Shown one piece after another: positions 51,656-59,805 of a stretch of 64,000 bases of DNA. Position numbers and translations under genes: made by a program. Source of the DNA: Caldilineaceae bacterium. Its GTDB lineage: Bacteria > Chloroflexota > Anaerolineae > Caldilineales > Caldilineaceae. The DNA lies in contig JALHQH010000004.1 in NCBI GenBank assembly GCA_022842065.1, positions 1 to 64,000 of the forward strand, in the 5' to 3' direction. Numbering within the stretch: position 1 is the stretch's first letter; every line of letters begins with the position of its first letter. Below the pieces are notes generated by a model, which made no database searches, was not told the origin of the DNA, and worked only from the letters and a program-made list of their open reading frames with translations.

Positions 51656-52729
51656 ATGCAAGCCTATCTTTCTTGTACCGATCTGTGGGTCGTCACCACC
51701 TACTACAATCCGGCTGGGTATCACACCCGCCGCGCGAACTATGACCGTTTTGCCCAGCCGCTCCACGAGGCGGGGATTCCGCTAGTCACGGTCGAATGTG
51801 CCTTTGGCGCAGAGCCGTTTAGCCTCGCGCCTGCGCCGCAGCTCATCCAGGTGCGTGGCCGCGACTGCATGTGGATGAAGGAACGCCTAATCAACCTGGC
51901 CATCGCCAGCCTACCGCCACAGGCCACCAAAGTTGCCTGGATCGACGCGGATGTGCTCTTTACTAACCCGGCTTGGGCGCAGCAAGCCGCCGCCTTGCTC
52001 GACCGTTGGCCACTCGTGCAGCTATTCGAGTCCATTAGCTCCCTCAAACGTGGTCAGACCGCGCCTACGGACGGTGGTGATCCTGGGTTTGCCTACCGGC
52101 AGGGGCAGCGTCGCCCGCTGTCGCTGCGGACCGCGCCCGGTCGTACCTATCACCGCTTTGGGGCCTATGGCTTTGGCTGGGCGGCGCGGCGCGCCTTACT
52201 GCAGCAGTGCGGCTTGTATGATCGGGCGATCCTCGGTGGCGGTGACCAACTCGTGGCACGGGCGTCAAGCGGCGAGCTTGCTTTCCCTGGCGTGCTCAAC
52301 ACCGTCGGGGTCGAACAGCGGCAATGGCCGGCCCGTGTCGAAAAGCTGCTCCACTGGCTGGCGGATCGACGCCGGCCACAATGGTGGATTGACTGGCAGA
52401 TGGCCGCCATGAAGCGAAGGTGGCAGAACGCTGCGCCGCAAGAGCGCTTTCGCGACAACTACCAACGCTGGGCAACCCACTGGTATGACCAGGTCCGGGG
52501 GCAAATCGGGGTGGTACCGGGCCAGATTCTGCATCTCTGGCATGGTGAGCTAGCCAACCGCCGCTACAGTGCCAGAAACACCATCCTGGCACGTCATCAG
52601 TTCACCCCTGCGCTCGATTTGCGGCTGAACGCAGATAGCGTTTGGGAGTGGGCGAGTGACAAGCCAATGCTCCAGCGGGAAATTCTTGAATACTTTCAGG
52701 CGCGCCAGGAAGATGGCGACCCCAGTTGA
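51656..52729 (+). CDS. Uncharacterised glycosyltransferase-like protein, copy B
   Basis: 357 residues from MQAYLSCTDLWVVTTYYNP. It is a paralogue of the protein at 48169-49251, with the same AWIDADVLF DxD-like motif, the LHLWHGELANRRYSARN segment and EWASDKPMLQREI end. Extra N-terminal residues in a longer reading frame from 51494 cross a palindrome and are not credible. The family is unrecognised. The gene probably arose by duplication together with the adjacent GT2 gene. Confidence 0.65.
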   Translation: MQAYLSCTDLWVVTTYYNPAGYHTRRANYDRFAQPLHEAGIPLVTVECAFGAEPFSLAPAPQLIQVRGRDCMWMKERLINLAIASLPPQATKVAWIDADVLFTNPAWAQQAAALLDRWPLVQLFESISSLKRGQTAPTDGGDPGFAYRQGQRRPLSLRTAPGRTYHRFGAYGFGWAARRALLQQCGLYDRAILGGGDQLVARASSGELAFPGVLNTVGVEQRQWPARVEKLLHWLADRRRPQWWIDWQMAAMKRRWQNAAPQERFRDNYQRWATHWYDQVRGQIGVVPGQILHLWHGELANRRYSARNTILARHQFTPALDLRLNADSVWEWASDKPMLQREILEYFQARQEDGDPS

Positions 52730-52750
52730 CCGCAGTTGACTAGAGATTTA

Positions 52751-52801
52751 GCCTGCGTAGGCAGGCTTAGTTTGCGTAGTACGTGGTTTCCAACCACCGT
52801 A
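52751..52801. repeat. Intergenic dispersed repeat, right copy (inverted)
   Basis: It is the reverse complement of 47330-47380 with 48 of 51 matches. The two copies bracket the interval with the sulfotransferase, both unknown GT-like genes, the fucosyltransferase-like gene and one GT2 gene. It occupies most of the gap before the GT2-methyltransferase gene. Confidence 0.9.
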
Positions 52802-52822
52802 CTTACGTAGAAAGAAGCTGAG

Positions 52823-54436
52823 ATGGCACCCATCCTTTCGATCTTGATCGTTACTTACAATTCCAGCGCCGTGATCGGCGCTTGCCTGGATTCGATTGCC
52901 GCCGGCACCCAGCTTGCACACGAGATCATCTTGGTGGACAATGGCTCACAAGATGACACCCTGGTCGTTGTCCGCCGCGACTATCCGGCGGTCATGGTGA
53001 CGGCGAATGGGCAAAACCGTGGCTTTGCCGTGGCGGTGAATCAGGCGAGCCACCTGGCACAGGGTCGGCTCTTGCTGTTACTCAACCCCGATACCGTGGT
53101 GCAGCCAGGCGCGCTTGATACGCTTGTCATGACGCTGGACGCACAGCCAAAGACCGGCATCTGCGCGCCGCGCACGCTGAATGCGGATGGCTCGCTCCGC
53201 AGCAATTGTTTTCCCTTTCCATCGTTTTGGACGATTTTCCTACACAATGTGCTGATCGGACCGTTAAGCCGGGCGCGGCGGTTTTTACTACGCCCGGTGG
53301 TGGAGTTGGCGGCAGATCGCATCCAGCAGGCCGAGTCCCTTTCGGGGGCAGCGCTGCTGGTCCGTGCCGATTTATACCGCGCACTGTCTGGCCTCGATGA
53401 ACGCTTCTTTATGTACTACGAAGATGAGGATCTCTGCTATCGCGCTCATCAGGCTGGGTATACAAACCTTTTTGTCCCCACGGCCGTCGTTACCCATACC
53501 GGGGGCCATAGTACACCGCGTGCGCTCGCCCACTATGGCCGCAAAGTCGATGCCTACTTCCTTGCTTCCCAGTATCGTTATCTGCAAAAGCACGCAACGA
53601 TCTGGGCACGCCTCGGGTTGCGACTGGCCTATCTGCTGACAGGGATTGTTTTTGGTTGCCTGGGCTATTTGGCACGCGATCCAAGCAAGCGGCCAACGCA
53701 CCTGAAACATAGCCGCCTGCGCTTAACGATGGCTTGTTTTCCCAACCGCGGCCCTGGTGGCAGTCAACAGGACGACAGACGCAAAGAAACCCACATTAAT
53801 CGCGCATTGCGCCAGTTGAAAGGTCATACCTATCTGGAGATTGGCACCCGTGACGGCGCCTGTTTCAACCAGATTACGGCACCGCACAAGATTGGCATCG
53901 ATCCCGTCCCCCAGGGCTGCGGGGTCGGGCACGCCTGGGGCGATCGCTGTTTCACAATGACCTCCGATGATTTCTTTGCGGCGCACGCCAAGCAACTCTT
54001 CCGGACAGAGCGCGTGGATGTTGCCCTGATCGACGGGCTGCACACATTCGACCAGGCGCTCCGCGATCTACTGCATCTGGAACAGGTGATGGCACCCCGC
54101 GGCGTGATCTTTATTCACGATATGAACCCACCGACACGCAACCATAGCGAACTGCGCGACGGCGGTGCGTGGTGTGGTGATGTCTGGAAAGTAGCGTACT
54201 ATATCAGAAATTACCGCCCCGACCTGACCTTTTTTACGCTGGATTGTGACTGGGGCGTGGGTGTACTTACCGGTTTTGGTGCTGCCACCAGCGCCGCGCC
54301 ATCGGCCGCGCTGCTCGAACAGTGCCAGCAGATCGACTACGATCTGCTCGAACGCCAACGGCAGCCATTGCTACGGCTACGCCCGGTCTGGTATTCCCAG
54401 CTGTTCTTTCGCTTTTTGCACCCCCGATGGCGTTGA
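52823..54436 (+). CDS. GT2 glycosyltransferase fused to class-I SAM methyltransferase
   Basis: 537 residues. The first 300 are a GT2 domain (PILSILIVTYNSSAVIGAC, IILVDNGSQDDT, YEDEDLCYRAHQAGYT) and close paralogue of the gene at 50569. After a hydrophobic segment (LAYLLTGIVFGCLGYL), residues about 325-520 form a Methyltransf_24-like domain: YLEIGTRDGACF (SAM motif I, near 336), VALIDGLHTFDQALRD and GVIFIHDMNPP. It probably adds and methylates a sugar, which may terminate or cap chain growth. The fusion is unusual. Confidence 0.8.
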   Translation: MAPILSILIVTYNSSAVIGACLDSIAAGTQLAHEIILVDNGSQDDTLVVVRRDYPAVMVTANGQNRGFAVAVNQASHLAQGRLLLLLNPDTVVQPGALDTLVMTLDAQPKTGICAPRTLNADGSLRSNCFPFPSFWTIFLHNVLIGPLSRARRFLLRPVVELAADRIQQAESLSGAALLVRADLYRALSGLDERFFMYYEDEDLCYRAHQAGYTNLFVPTAVVTHTGGHSTPRALAHYGRKVDAYFLASQYRYLQKHATIWARLGLRLAYLLTGIVFGCLGYLARDPSKRPTHLKHSRLRLTMACFPNRGPGGSQQDDRRKETHINRALRQLKGHTYLEIGTRDGACFNQITAPHKIGIDPVPQGCGVGHAWGDRCFTMTSDDFFAAHAKQLFRTERVDVALIDGLHTFDQALRDLLHLEQVMAPRGVIFIHDMNPPTRNHSELRDGGAWCGDVWKVAYYIRNYRPDLTFFTLDCDWGVGVLTGFGAATSAAPSAALLEQCQQIDYDLLERQRQPLLRLRPVWYSQLFFRFLHPRWR

Positions 54437-54450
54437 GGAGAAGCCGGCTC

Positions 54451-55497
54451 ATGATCGACACAAGTGTCCCGCTTACCTTCCACATCATCTACACACCTGG
54501 CAGTGTGGAACAATTGCTACCGCTGGTGAATACACTGCTGCGCCATTCAAAGTGCCACTACCGCCTTGTTGCCAATGGCTGTTCGCCTGACGAGATCGCG
54601 CACATGGAACGGTATGCAGCACAAAGTGATCGGCTGTCTGTGGTGCGCCTGCCCGCCAAGCAGCAGGTTAACCACGGGGTTGCGCTTAATCAGCTTTTTG
54701 CGCAGTCGCTCGATCGCTATTTTTGTTTCATGGATTCTGATATTCTGGCGGCGGGGGATTTTATGGCTGAATTGCAGCCGCTCTTGTCCGACGCGGCTGG
54801 CGTATTTTCGGCCTGGCCGTTGATGGTCAAAGACCAGGAAAAAGTGCTGCAAGCGCACCATAAATACATTGGCGGCCATCATCTGGCGACCCCAACCGGG
54901 CTCTGCCTGGGGGGATCGTACTTTGCCATGTACCAGCGCGCCGCCTTGACGGCAGCCATGAAGTACGCCCCCGCTGGCTTCGGCGTCAGCTACCGTAGAC
55001 AGTTGCCCCGGGCGACGCGTGCGCTGCTGAAGCGCGTCGGCCAAGAACGGCTTTTTTATGATACGGGCCGTTTGTTGAACCTGATCTTGATCGACCAGGG
55101 CTATCTGTTGCGCACCTTGGAAACGGATCTGCTCTGTCATATCGGCAGCTATAGCATGCTCACACTCCAAGCGGGCCAACCACCCCCGGTGTCGCCTTTC
55201 TCGGTCAGGACGAGTACCAGACGCGTGGCAAAGCAGCTTGTACGTACAGTCAAAGAGGTAATCAACGGCCAAAGCTACCGCCGGTGGGTTAACCGGCAGT
55301 TGTTCGATGTGCCACAAAAACAGCAGAAAAGGCAACTCCGCCGTGAGGTCGCGCTCTATTTTTCCGCTTTGTTGCAGGCATTGGCAGAGGGGACAACGCG
55401 CCCGGATCTTGTGGTGCTGAATGACCCGGAATTTGATTCGCGCATTCAACGCGCAACCGATCTCTTACTTACCGCGTGGCGGGATATTAAAACGTAG
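54451..55497 (+). CDS. Glycosyltransferase-like (GT-A fold) protein
   Basis: 348 residues from MIDTSVPLTFHIIYTPG at 54451, preceded by GAGGAG. FCFMDSDILAAGDFM is the DxD region. The remainder resembles family-2-like hexosyltransferases, but the C-terminal part (from about 200) is not recognisable. It lies 14 bases after the GT2-methyltransferase stop. The donor and acceptor are unknown. Confidence 0.65.
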   Translation: MIDTSVPLTFHIIYTPGSVEQLLPLVNTLLRHSKCHYRLVANGCSPDEIAHMERYAAQSDRLSVVRLPAKQQVNHGVALNQLFAQSLDRYFCFMDSDILAAGDFMAELQPLLSDAAGVFSAWPLMVKDQEKVLQAHHKYIGGHHLATPTGLCLGGSYFAMYQRAALTAAMKYAPAGFGVSYRRQLPRATRALLKRVGQERLFYDTGRLLNLILIDQGYLLRTLETDLLCHIGSYSMLTLQAGQPPPVSPFSVRTSTRRVAKQLVRTVKEVINGQSYRRWVNRQLFDVPQKQQKRQLRREVALYFSALLQALAEGTTRPDLVVLNDPEFDSRIQRATDLLLTAWRDIKT

Positions 55498-55682
55498 GTT
55501 GTTTTACTGATAGTGGTGGATCCGTTTTTGGTGTAAGTTTTTCATAATTAATTGATTTGATAAACGAGTAAAAGATATAACCTGTGACATCAAAGGCTCC
55601 TTGCCAAGGCGGGCTATATCACCGAAGGTCGTTCAGGCCATCCGGCAGGGGGTGATCGGTGTGGCACCAGAAAGGTAAAAGG

Positions 55683-56369
55683 ATGGCTAAGGCCATGTTA
55701 ATCAGTGTGATCATTCCCGTTTACAATGGTGCGGCGTTTCTCGCCGAAGCCATGGCCAGCGTGCGTGCCCAAGCTTATGCCCCCTTGGAAATCATTGTCG
55801 TTGATGACGGCTCGACCGACCAGACCGCACAGGTAGTCCAGCAGCTTGGTGCCGATATCCGCTATGTTTATCAAGCAAACCAGGGGCCGTCTGCGGCGCG
55901 CAATTATGGGTTGACCTTGGCGCAGGGCGAACTGATTGCCTTTTTGGATGCCGATGACCTCTGGACGGCGGACAAACTGGCGCAGCAAGTACCCTGCTTG
56001 TTGGCAAACTTGGAGACCCAGGTGGTATGGGGTAATACCCAAGTCTGTGCCTATCAGGCAGATGAGCGCTTGTTTCCACCGCTGTCGCCCAAGTGGATGC
56101 CCCTGCTCGGTAGCATGCTCTGTCGTAAAGAGGTCTTTACCACGGTGGGTGCCTTTGATCCCAAGCTACGCTTTGGCGAAGATATCGACTGGCTGATGCG
56201 TTTACGTGAACAGCAGATCGTCATGCAGAAATCGCCTGAACTGGCGCTGATCTATCGCGTGCGGCCCGGTAGTGTGACCTATGATAAAACACTCGAAGAA
56301 TTAGGCATGTTTGATAACATCCGGCGGGCATTACAGCGCCGGCGTAGCCCCGAAGGACAACCGAGCTGA
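55683..56369 (+). CDS. Family-2 glycosyltransferase, short
   Basis: 228 residues from MAKAMLISVIIPVYNG. IIVVDDGSTDQT and AFLDADDLW are the conserved GT2 motifs. It is shorter than typical (about 300), with a compact C-terminal half. A 185-base gap precedes it. It is separated by one base from the next GT2 gene, which is similar in size. Confidence 0.83.
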   Translation: MAKAMLISVIIPVYNGAAFLAEAMASVRAQAYAPLEIIVVDDGSTDQTAQVVQQLGADIRYVYQANQGPSAARNYGLTLAQGELIAFLDADDLWTADKLAQQVPCLLANLETQVVWGNTQVCAYQADERLFPPLSPKWMPLLGSMLCRKEVFTTVGAFDPKLRFGEDIDWLMRLREQQIVMQKSPELALIYRVRPGSVTYDKTLEELGMFDNIRRALQRRRSPEGQPS

Positions 56370-56370
56370 T

Positions 56371-57066
56371 ATGCCGAACGTAGCAACCGTCCCACCGACC
56401 ATCAGCGTGATTATTCCACTCTACAATGCTGAGCCTTTTATCGCCGCAACGATTGAGAGTGTATTGGGACAGAGCCGGCCGCCCCAACAAGTGATCGTCG
56501 TTGATGATGGCTCAACCGATGGCAGTGCCGCTGTCGCCCGCCGTTACGGTCAACACATTACGTTGGTACAACAGCCAAACGCCGGTGGTGCCAGTGCGCG
56601 CAACCGGGGCGTGGCCTGCGCAAAGGGTGACTTACTGGCCTTTCTCGACCATGATGACTATTGGGTGCCCGAAAAGCTCGCCTGGCAACTCGACGCCTTC
56701 CAACAAGCGCCCCACCTGGAAGCCGTCTTTGGGCAACTGCAGCAGACAGCAACGATGAACACTGCAGACCAAGACACTGTCCTCGCTGGCCTCAATGCCC
56801 AGGATGGTTGCCATTTAGATACCCTGCTGATTCGGCGCGCGGCGTTTCAACGCATTGGCCCCTTCGATCCAACGTGGACAATTGATACGGTGGAATGGCT
56901 GTGGCGTGCGCGGCGGTTGGCACTTTGCACCCAAATCCTGCCCCAAGTGTTGGCCTGGCGCCGCATTCATGGGGATAATCTGAGCATCCGCGCCCGTCCA
57001 CAGATCCACGCGGAGTATTTACGTTTAATCAGACAGCGGCTGGTACAACAGCAGGCCAACCAATAG
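56371..57066 (+). CDS. Family-2 glycosyltransferase, short
   Basis: 231 residues. TISVIIPLYNAEPFIAATIE, VIVVDDGSTDGSAA and LAFLDHDDYWVPEKL (DxD replaced by DHDD) are present. It is adjacent to a similar-size GT2 and probably arose by tandem duplication. The following gene is an ABC-type ATPase 13 bases downstream. Confidence 0.83.
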   Translation: MPNVATVPPTISVIIPLYNAEPFIAATIESVLGQSRPPQQVIVVDDGSTDGSAAVARRYGQHITLVQQPNAGGASARNRGVACAKGDLLAFLDHDDYWVPEKLAWQLDAFQQAPHLEAVFGQLQQTATMNTADQDTVLAGLNAQDGCHLDTLLIRRAAFQRIGPFDPTWTIDTVEWLWRARRLALCTQILPQVLAWRRIHGDNLSIRARPQIHAEYLRLIRQRLVQQQANQ

Positions 57067-57079
57067 AGAACGTAGCGCG

Positions 57080-57856
57080 ATGCAAGTAAACGTCCACAAC
57101 ATTACCAAAACATTTAACTCCCGGCGCGGTGCCACGGTGGCGCTGCAGCAACTAAACTTTCAGGCTAGCCAGGGTGAGTTTGTCGCGCTGGTTGGGCCGA
57201 GCGGTTGTGGTAAGTCAACCATACTACGGTTGGTGGCGGGCTTAAGCGCACCGAGCGCGGGCCGGATTGCGTTTTTGGGCTGGCCCGCCCCACCGCGCTG
57301 CGCCATGGTCTTTCAGGAGGCCAGCCTTTTCCCCTGGCTGAGCGTAATCGACAATGTAGCCTTTGGCTTGGAAACGCAAGGCATTCCGCTGGCGACGCGG
57401 CGGCAACAGGCGCTTGCGCTGCTTCAACGTCTAGGTTTGGACACCTTTGCCCACCACTATCCCCACGAATTATCTGGGGGGATGCGCCAGCGGGTTGGGA
57501 TTGGCCGGGCCTGGATCACCGCGCCGGAGATCCTGCTGATGGATGAGCCCTTTCGTGCCCTTGATGCCCAGACCCGGCTGGTGATGCAACAAGAATTGCT
57601 CCAGTTGTGGCAGGAGCGGCGCACCCTAGTGCTCTATGTCACCCATGACATTGACGAAGCGTTACTGCTGGCCGATCGGGTGTTGGTCATGAGTGGCCGG
57701 CCGGGACAGATTCGCGAGGAGATCCGTGTCCCGCTGCCCCGGCCGCGTGAGTTGACCGGACGGATGCCAACCAAAGTTGAGGAGTTAAAGTGGCACATTT
57801 GGAATATGTTGGCGCAGGATGTGAGGACGACGCTTGGCGTAACCGCGCCGCATTGA
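57080..57856 (+). CDS. ABC importer ATP-binding subunit (SsuB/TauB-like)
   Basis: 258 residues. Walker A GPSGCGKSTILRLVAGLS (about residues 40-57), the Q-loop VFQEASLFPWLSV, signature LSGGMRQRVGIGRAW and Walker B ILLMDEPFRALD identify an NitT/TauT-family ATPase. HDIDEALLLADRVLVMSG is typical. Together with the next permease and binding protein it forms a complete importer. The overlap with the permease indicates co-translation. Confidence 0.9.
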   Translation: MQVNVHNITKTFNSRRGATVALQQLNFQASQGEFVALVGPSGCGKSTILRLVAGLSAPSAGRIAFLGWPAPPRCAMVFQEASLFPWLSVIDNVAFGLETQGIPLATRRQQALALLQRLGLDTFAHHYPHELSGGMRQRVGIGRAWITAPEILLMDEPFRALDAQTRLVMQQELLQLWQERRTLVLYVTHDIDEALLLADRVLVMSGRPGQIREEIRVPLPRPRELTGRMPTKVEELKWHIWNMLAQDVRTTLGVTAPH

Positions 57857-58647
57857 CGATAGAGACTGACGCCGCAGCACCCGCTATCCCTTACCGTGTC
57901 CGTTGGGTGGCGTTCGGCCTGTTGCTTGTCGGGTTGTTCGTGTGGGAAATCGCCGTGCGGATCGGCTGGATTTCGCCGCTCTTCTTTCCGCCGCCATCGC
58001 TGATCGCACTGACCTTGGGCCACATGGCGCGTACGTTGCCCTTCTGGTCGGCGCTGGGTATCACCTTGGCGCGGCTGATTGGTGGTGTTGCGCTTGGAGC
58101 AAGTGCAGGGTTATTGGTGGGCTGGGCGATGGGTGCCATTCGCCCCGTGCGGCTTACTTTGGCACCAGTGGTAGCAGTACTCCATCCATTGCCAAAACTG
58201 GCGCTCTTTCCGCTGTTTCTGATCTTGCTGGGCATTGGTGAGGCATCGAAGATTGCACTGGTGGCGCTAACAGCTTTCTTCCCAATGTTGATTAACACCT
58301 TGGCTGGGGTGGAGCAGATTGATCGCACCTATTGGGAAGTGGCGGCAAATTATGGGGCCAAAGGCTTTGCCCTTTTGCGGCGGGTGATTGTCCCCGGCAG
58401 CCTCCCTTTGGCGCTGGTTGGGCTGCGGCTAGCGATCAATAATGCCCTGATGATCACCGTGGCGGTGGAGATGCTTTCCGCACAGCAGGGCCTAGGCGTA
58501 CAGATCTGGCTGGCGTGGCAGACGTTACGCACCGAAGATCTCTATGTTGTCCTCGTGACGATTGCGCTGCTTGGACTTGTCATCAATTGGTCTTTAGAAC
58601 GGCTGACACGGTATTGGCTACCGTGGCAGCAGGAAAATAAGAACTAA
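57790..58647 (+). CDS. ABC importer permease (SsuC/TauC-like)
   Basis: 285 residues if translated from GTG at 57790, which has a GAGGAG site a few bases upstream. A shorter start, TTG at 57853 overlapping the ATPase stop, would give 264 residues. The membrane helices and the loop EASKIALVALTAFFPMLIN followed by EVAANYGAKGFALLRRV form the BPD_transp_1 signature. It imports small sulfonates or related anions in known relatives. The substrate here is not established. Confidence 0.85.
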   Translation: MAHLEYVGAGCEDDAWRNRAALTIETDAAAPAIPYRVRWVAFGLLLVGLFVWEIAVRIGWISPLFFPPPSLIALTLGHMARTLPFWSALGITLARLIGGVALGASAGLLVGWAMGAIRPVRLTLAPVVAVLHPLPKLALFPLFLILLGIGEASKIALVALTAFFPMLINTLAGVEQIDRTYWEVAANYGAKGFALLRRVIVPGSLPLALVGLRLAINNALMITVAVEMLSAQQGLGVQIWLAWQTLRTEDLYVVLVTIALLGLVINWSLERLTRYWLPWQQENKN

Positions 58648-58761
58648 TTTTTAATTTATTTAATCCGAATGGATAAATCCCTCAAACTTGGCACAAGTTG
58701 GTTGTTTTTTACATCGGGAATTGGGCCAAGTTTATATCATGTAACGTTAAGGAACAACACA

Positions 58762-59805
58762 ATGCTCGATCAATCTCGCCGCTACGCAAAGATGCTCTTG
58801 ATTACGTTTGTCCCCCTGCTGCTATTGCTGAATGGCTGCGCGCCCATTACGCCTGCCGGCGCTGAAGCTGCGGCACAACCCATCAGCCTCAAAGCCGTTG
58901 TGCTGCCTTATATTTCGTCCGGCCCACTTTTTATTGCCCAGGAAGAAGGATTTTTCGCCGAGCAAAAGCTTGCCGTCGAGTTCGTCCGCATGGATAGTGG
59001 TGCCGGGCCGTTGCCGGCACTGGCGCAGGGTGAAGTTGATGTTGCGGCCTCTGGGCCAACGGCTGGGCTGTTGAATGCGGTCGGGCGGGGTGGCTCAATT
59101 CGCATCGTGGCGGATAAAGGTAATCTTGATCCAGCGGGCTGCACCTATCTGGCTCTGTTGGCGCAGCCCGATTGGATTGCAAGTGACCCACTTTCTAACC
59201 CAACGACCCTGGCAGGAATGCATGTCTCGGTTGATCCAACCAATTTTGAGGCTTTTATGTTAGAAGGGCTTTTGCGCGATAGCGGCCTGACACTCGACGA
59301 TCTCACGATTGAGGATGTCGCTCCCCCCGCACTCGTCGAGGCAGTGCAGAATCAAGCGGTCGATCTGATTTCAGTGGGCGAACCGTGGGTGACGCGGTTA
59401 CTGGATACGGGTAATGTTGCGGTGTGGCAATCCGGCACGGCGATCGCACCGCAACTCCAATTTGGGTTGATCCTCTTTGGCAAGCAGCTGATCGAAGGTG
59501 ATCCGGCGGTCGGTACACGCTTTATGGCTGCTTATCTCAAAGGGGTGCGTCAGTACAATGAAGGCCAGACCGCGCGCAATGTTGCCATTATGGCCCAATA
59601 TACCAACCTCGATCCAGATTTATTGCAACGGGCCTGTTGGCCGACGATGGCCGTAGATGGCCTGGTGAATATGGATTCGGTCCTGGCTTTTCAAGAATGG
59701 GCTATCGGCAAAGGGCTCGTTGACCACCCAGTCAGTGCAGAGCAGATCTGGGATGGTAGCTTTATCGCTGCCGCGACACAACGCTTAGGATTGGTGAAAC
59801 AGTGA
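58762..59805 (+). CDS. ABC importer substrate-binding lipoprotein (SsuA/NMT1-like)
   Basis: 347 residues from MLDQSRRYAK, with the lipobox LLNGC near residues 22-30. PYISSGPLFIAQEEGFFAEQ and GEVDVAASGPTAGLLNAV are typical of NMT1/SsuA-like periplasmic binding proteins. It completes the three-gene importer. Unlike most importers it lies inside a glycan operon and is followed with a four-base overlap by the adenylation gene, suggesting that the imported molecule may be used by the operon's enzymes (inference). Confidence 0.85.
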   Translation: MLDQSRRYAKMLLITFVPLLLLLNGCAPITPAGAEAAAQPISLKAVVLPYISSGPLFIAQEEGFFAEQKLAVEFVRMDSGAGPLPALAQGEVDVAASGPTAGLLNAVGRGGSIRIVADKGNLDPAGCTYLALLAQPDWIASDPLSNPTTLAGMHVSVDPTNFEAFMLEGLLRDSGLTLDDLTIEDVAPPALVEAVQNQAVDLISVGEPWVTRLLDTGNVAVWQSGTAIAPQLQFGLILFGKQLIEGDPAVGTRFMAAYLKGVRQYNEGQTARNVAIMAQYTNLDPDLLQRACWPTMAVDGLVNMDSVLAFQEWAIGKGLVDHPVSAEQIWDGSFIAAATQRLGLVKQ

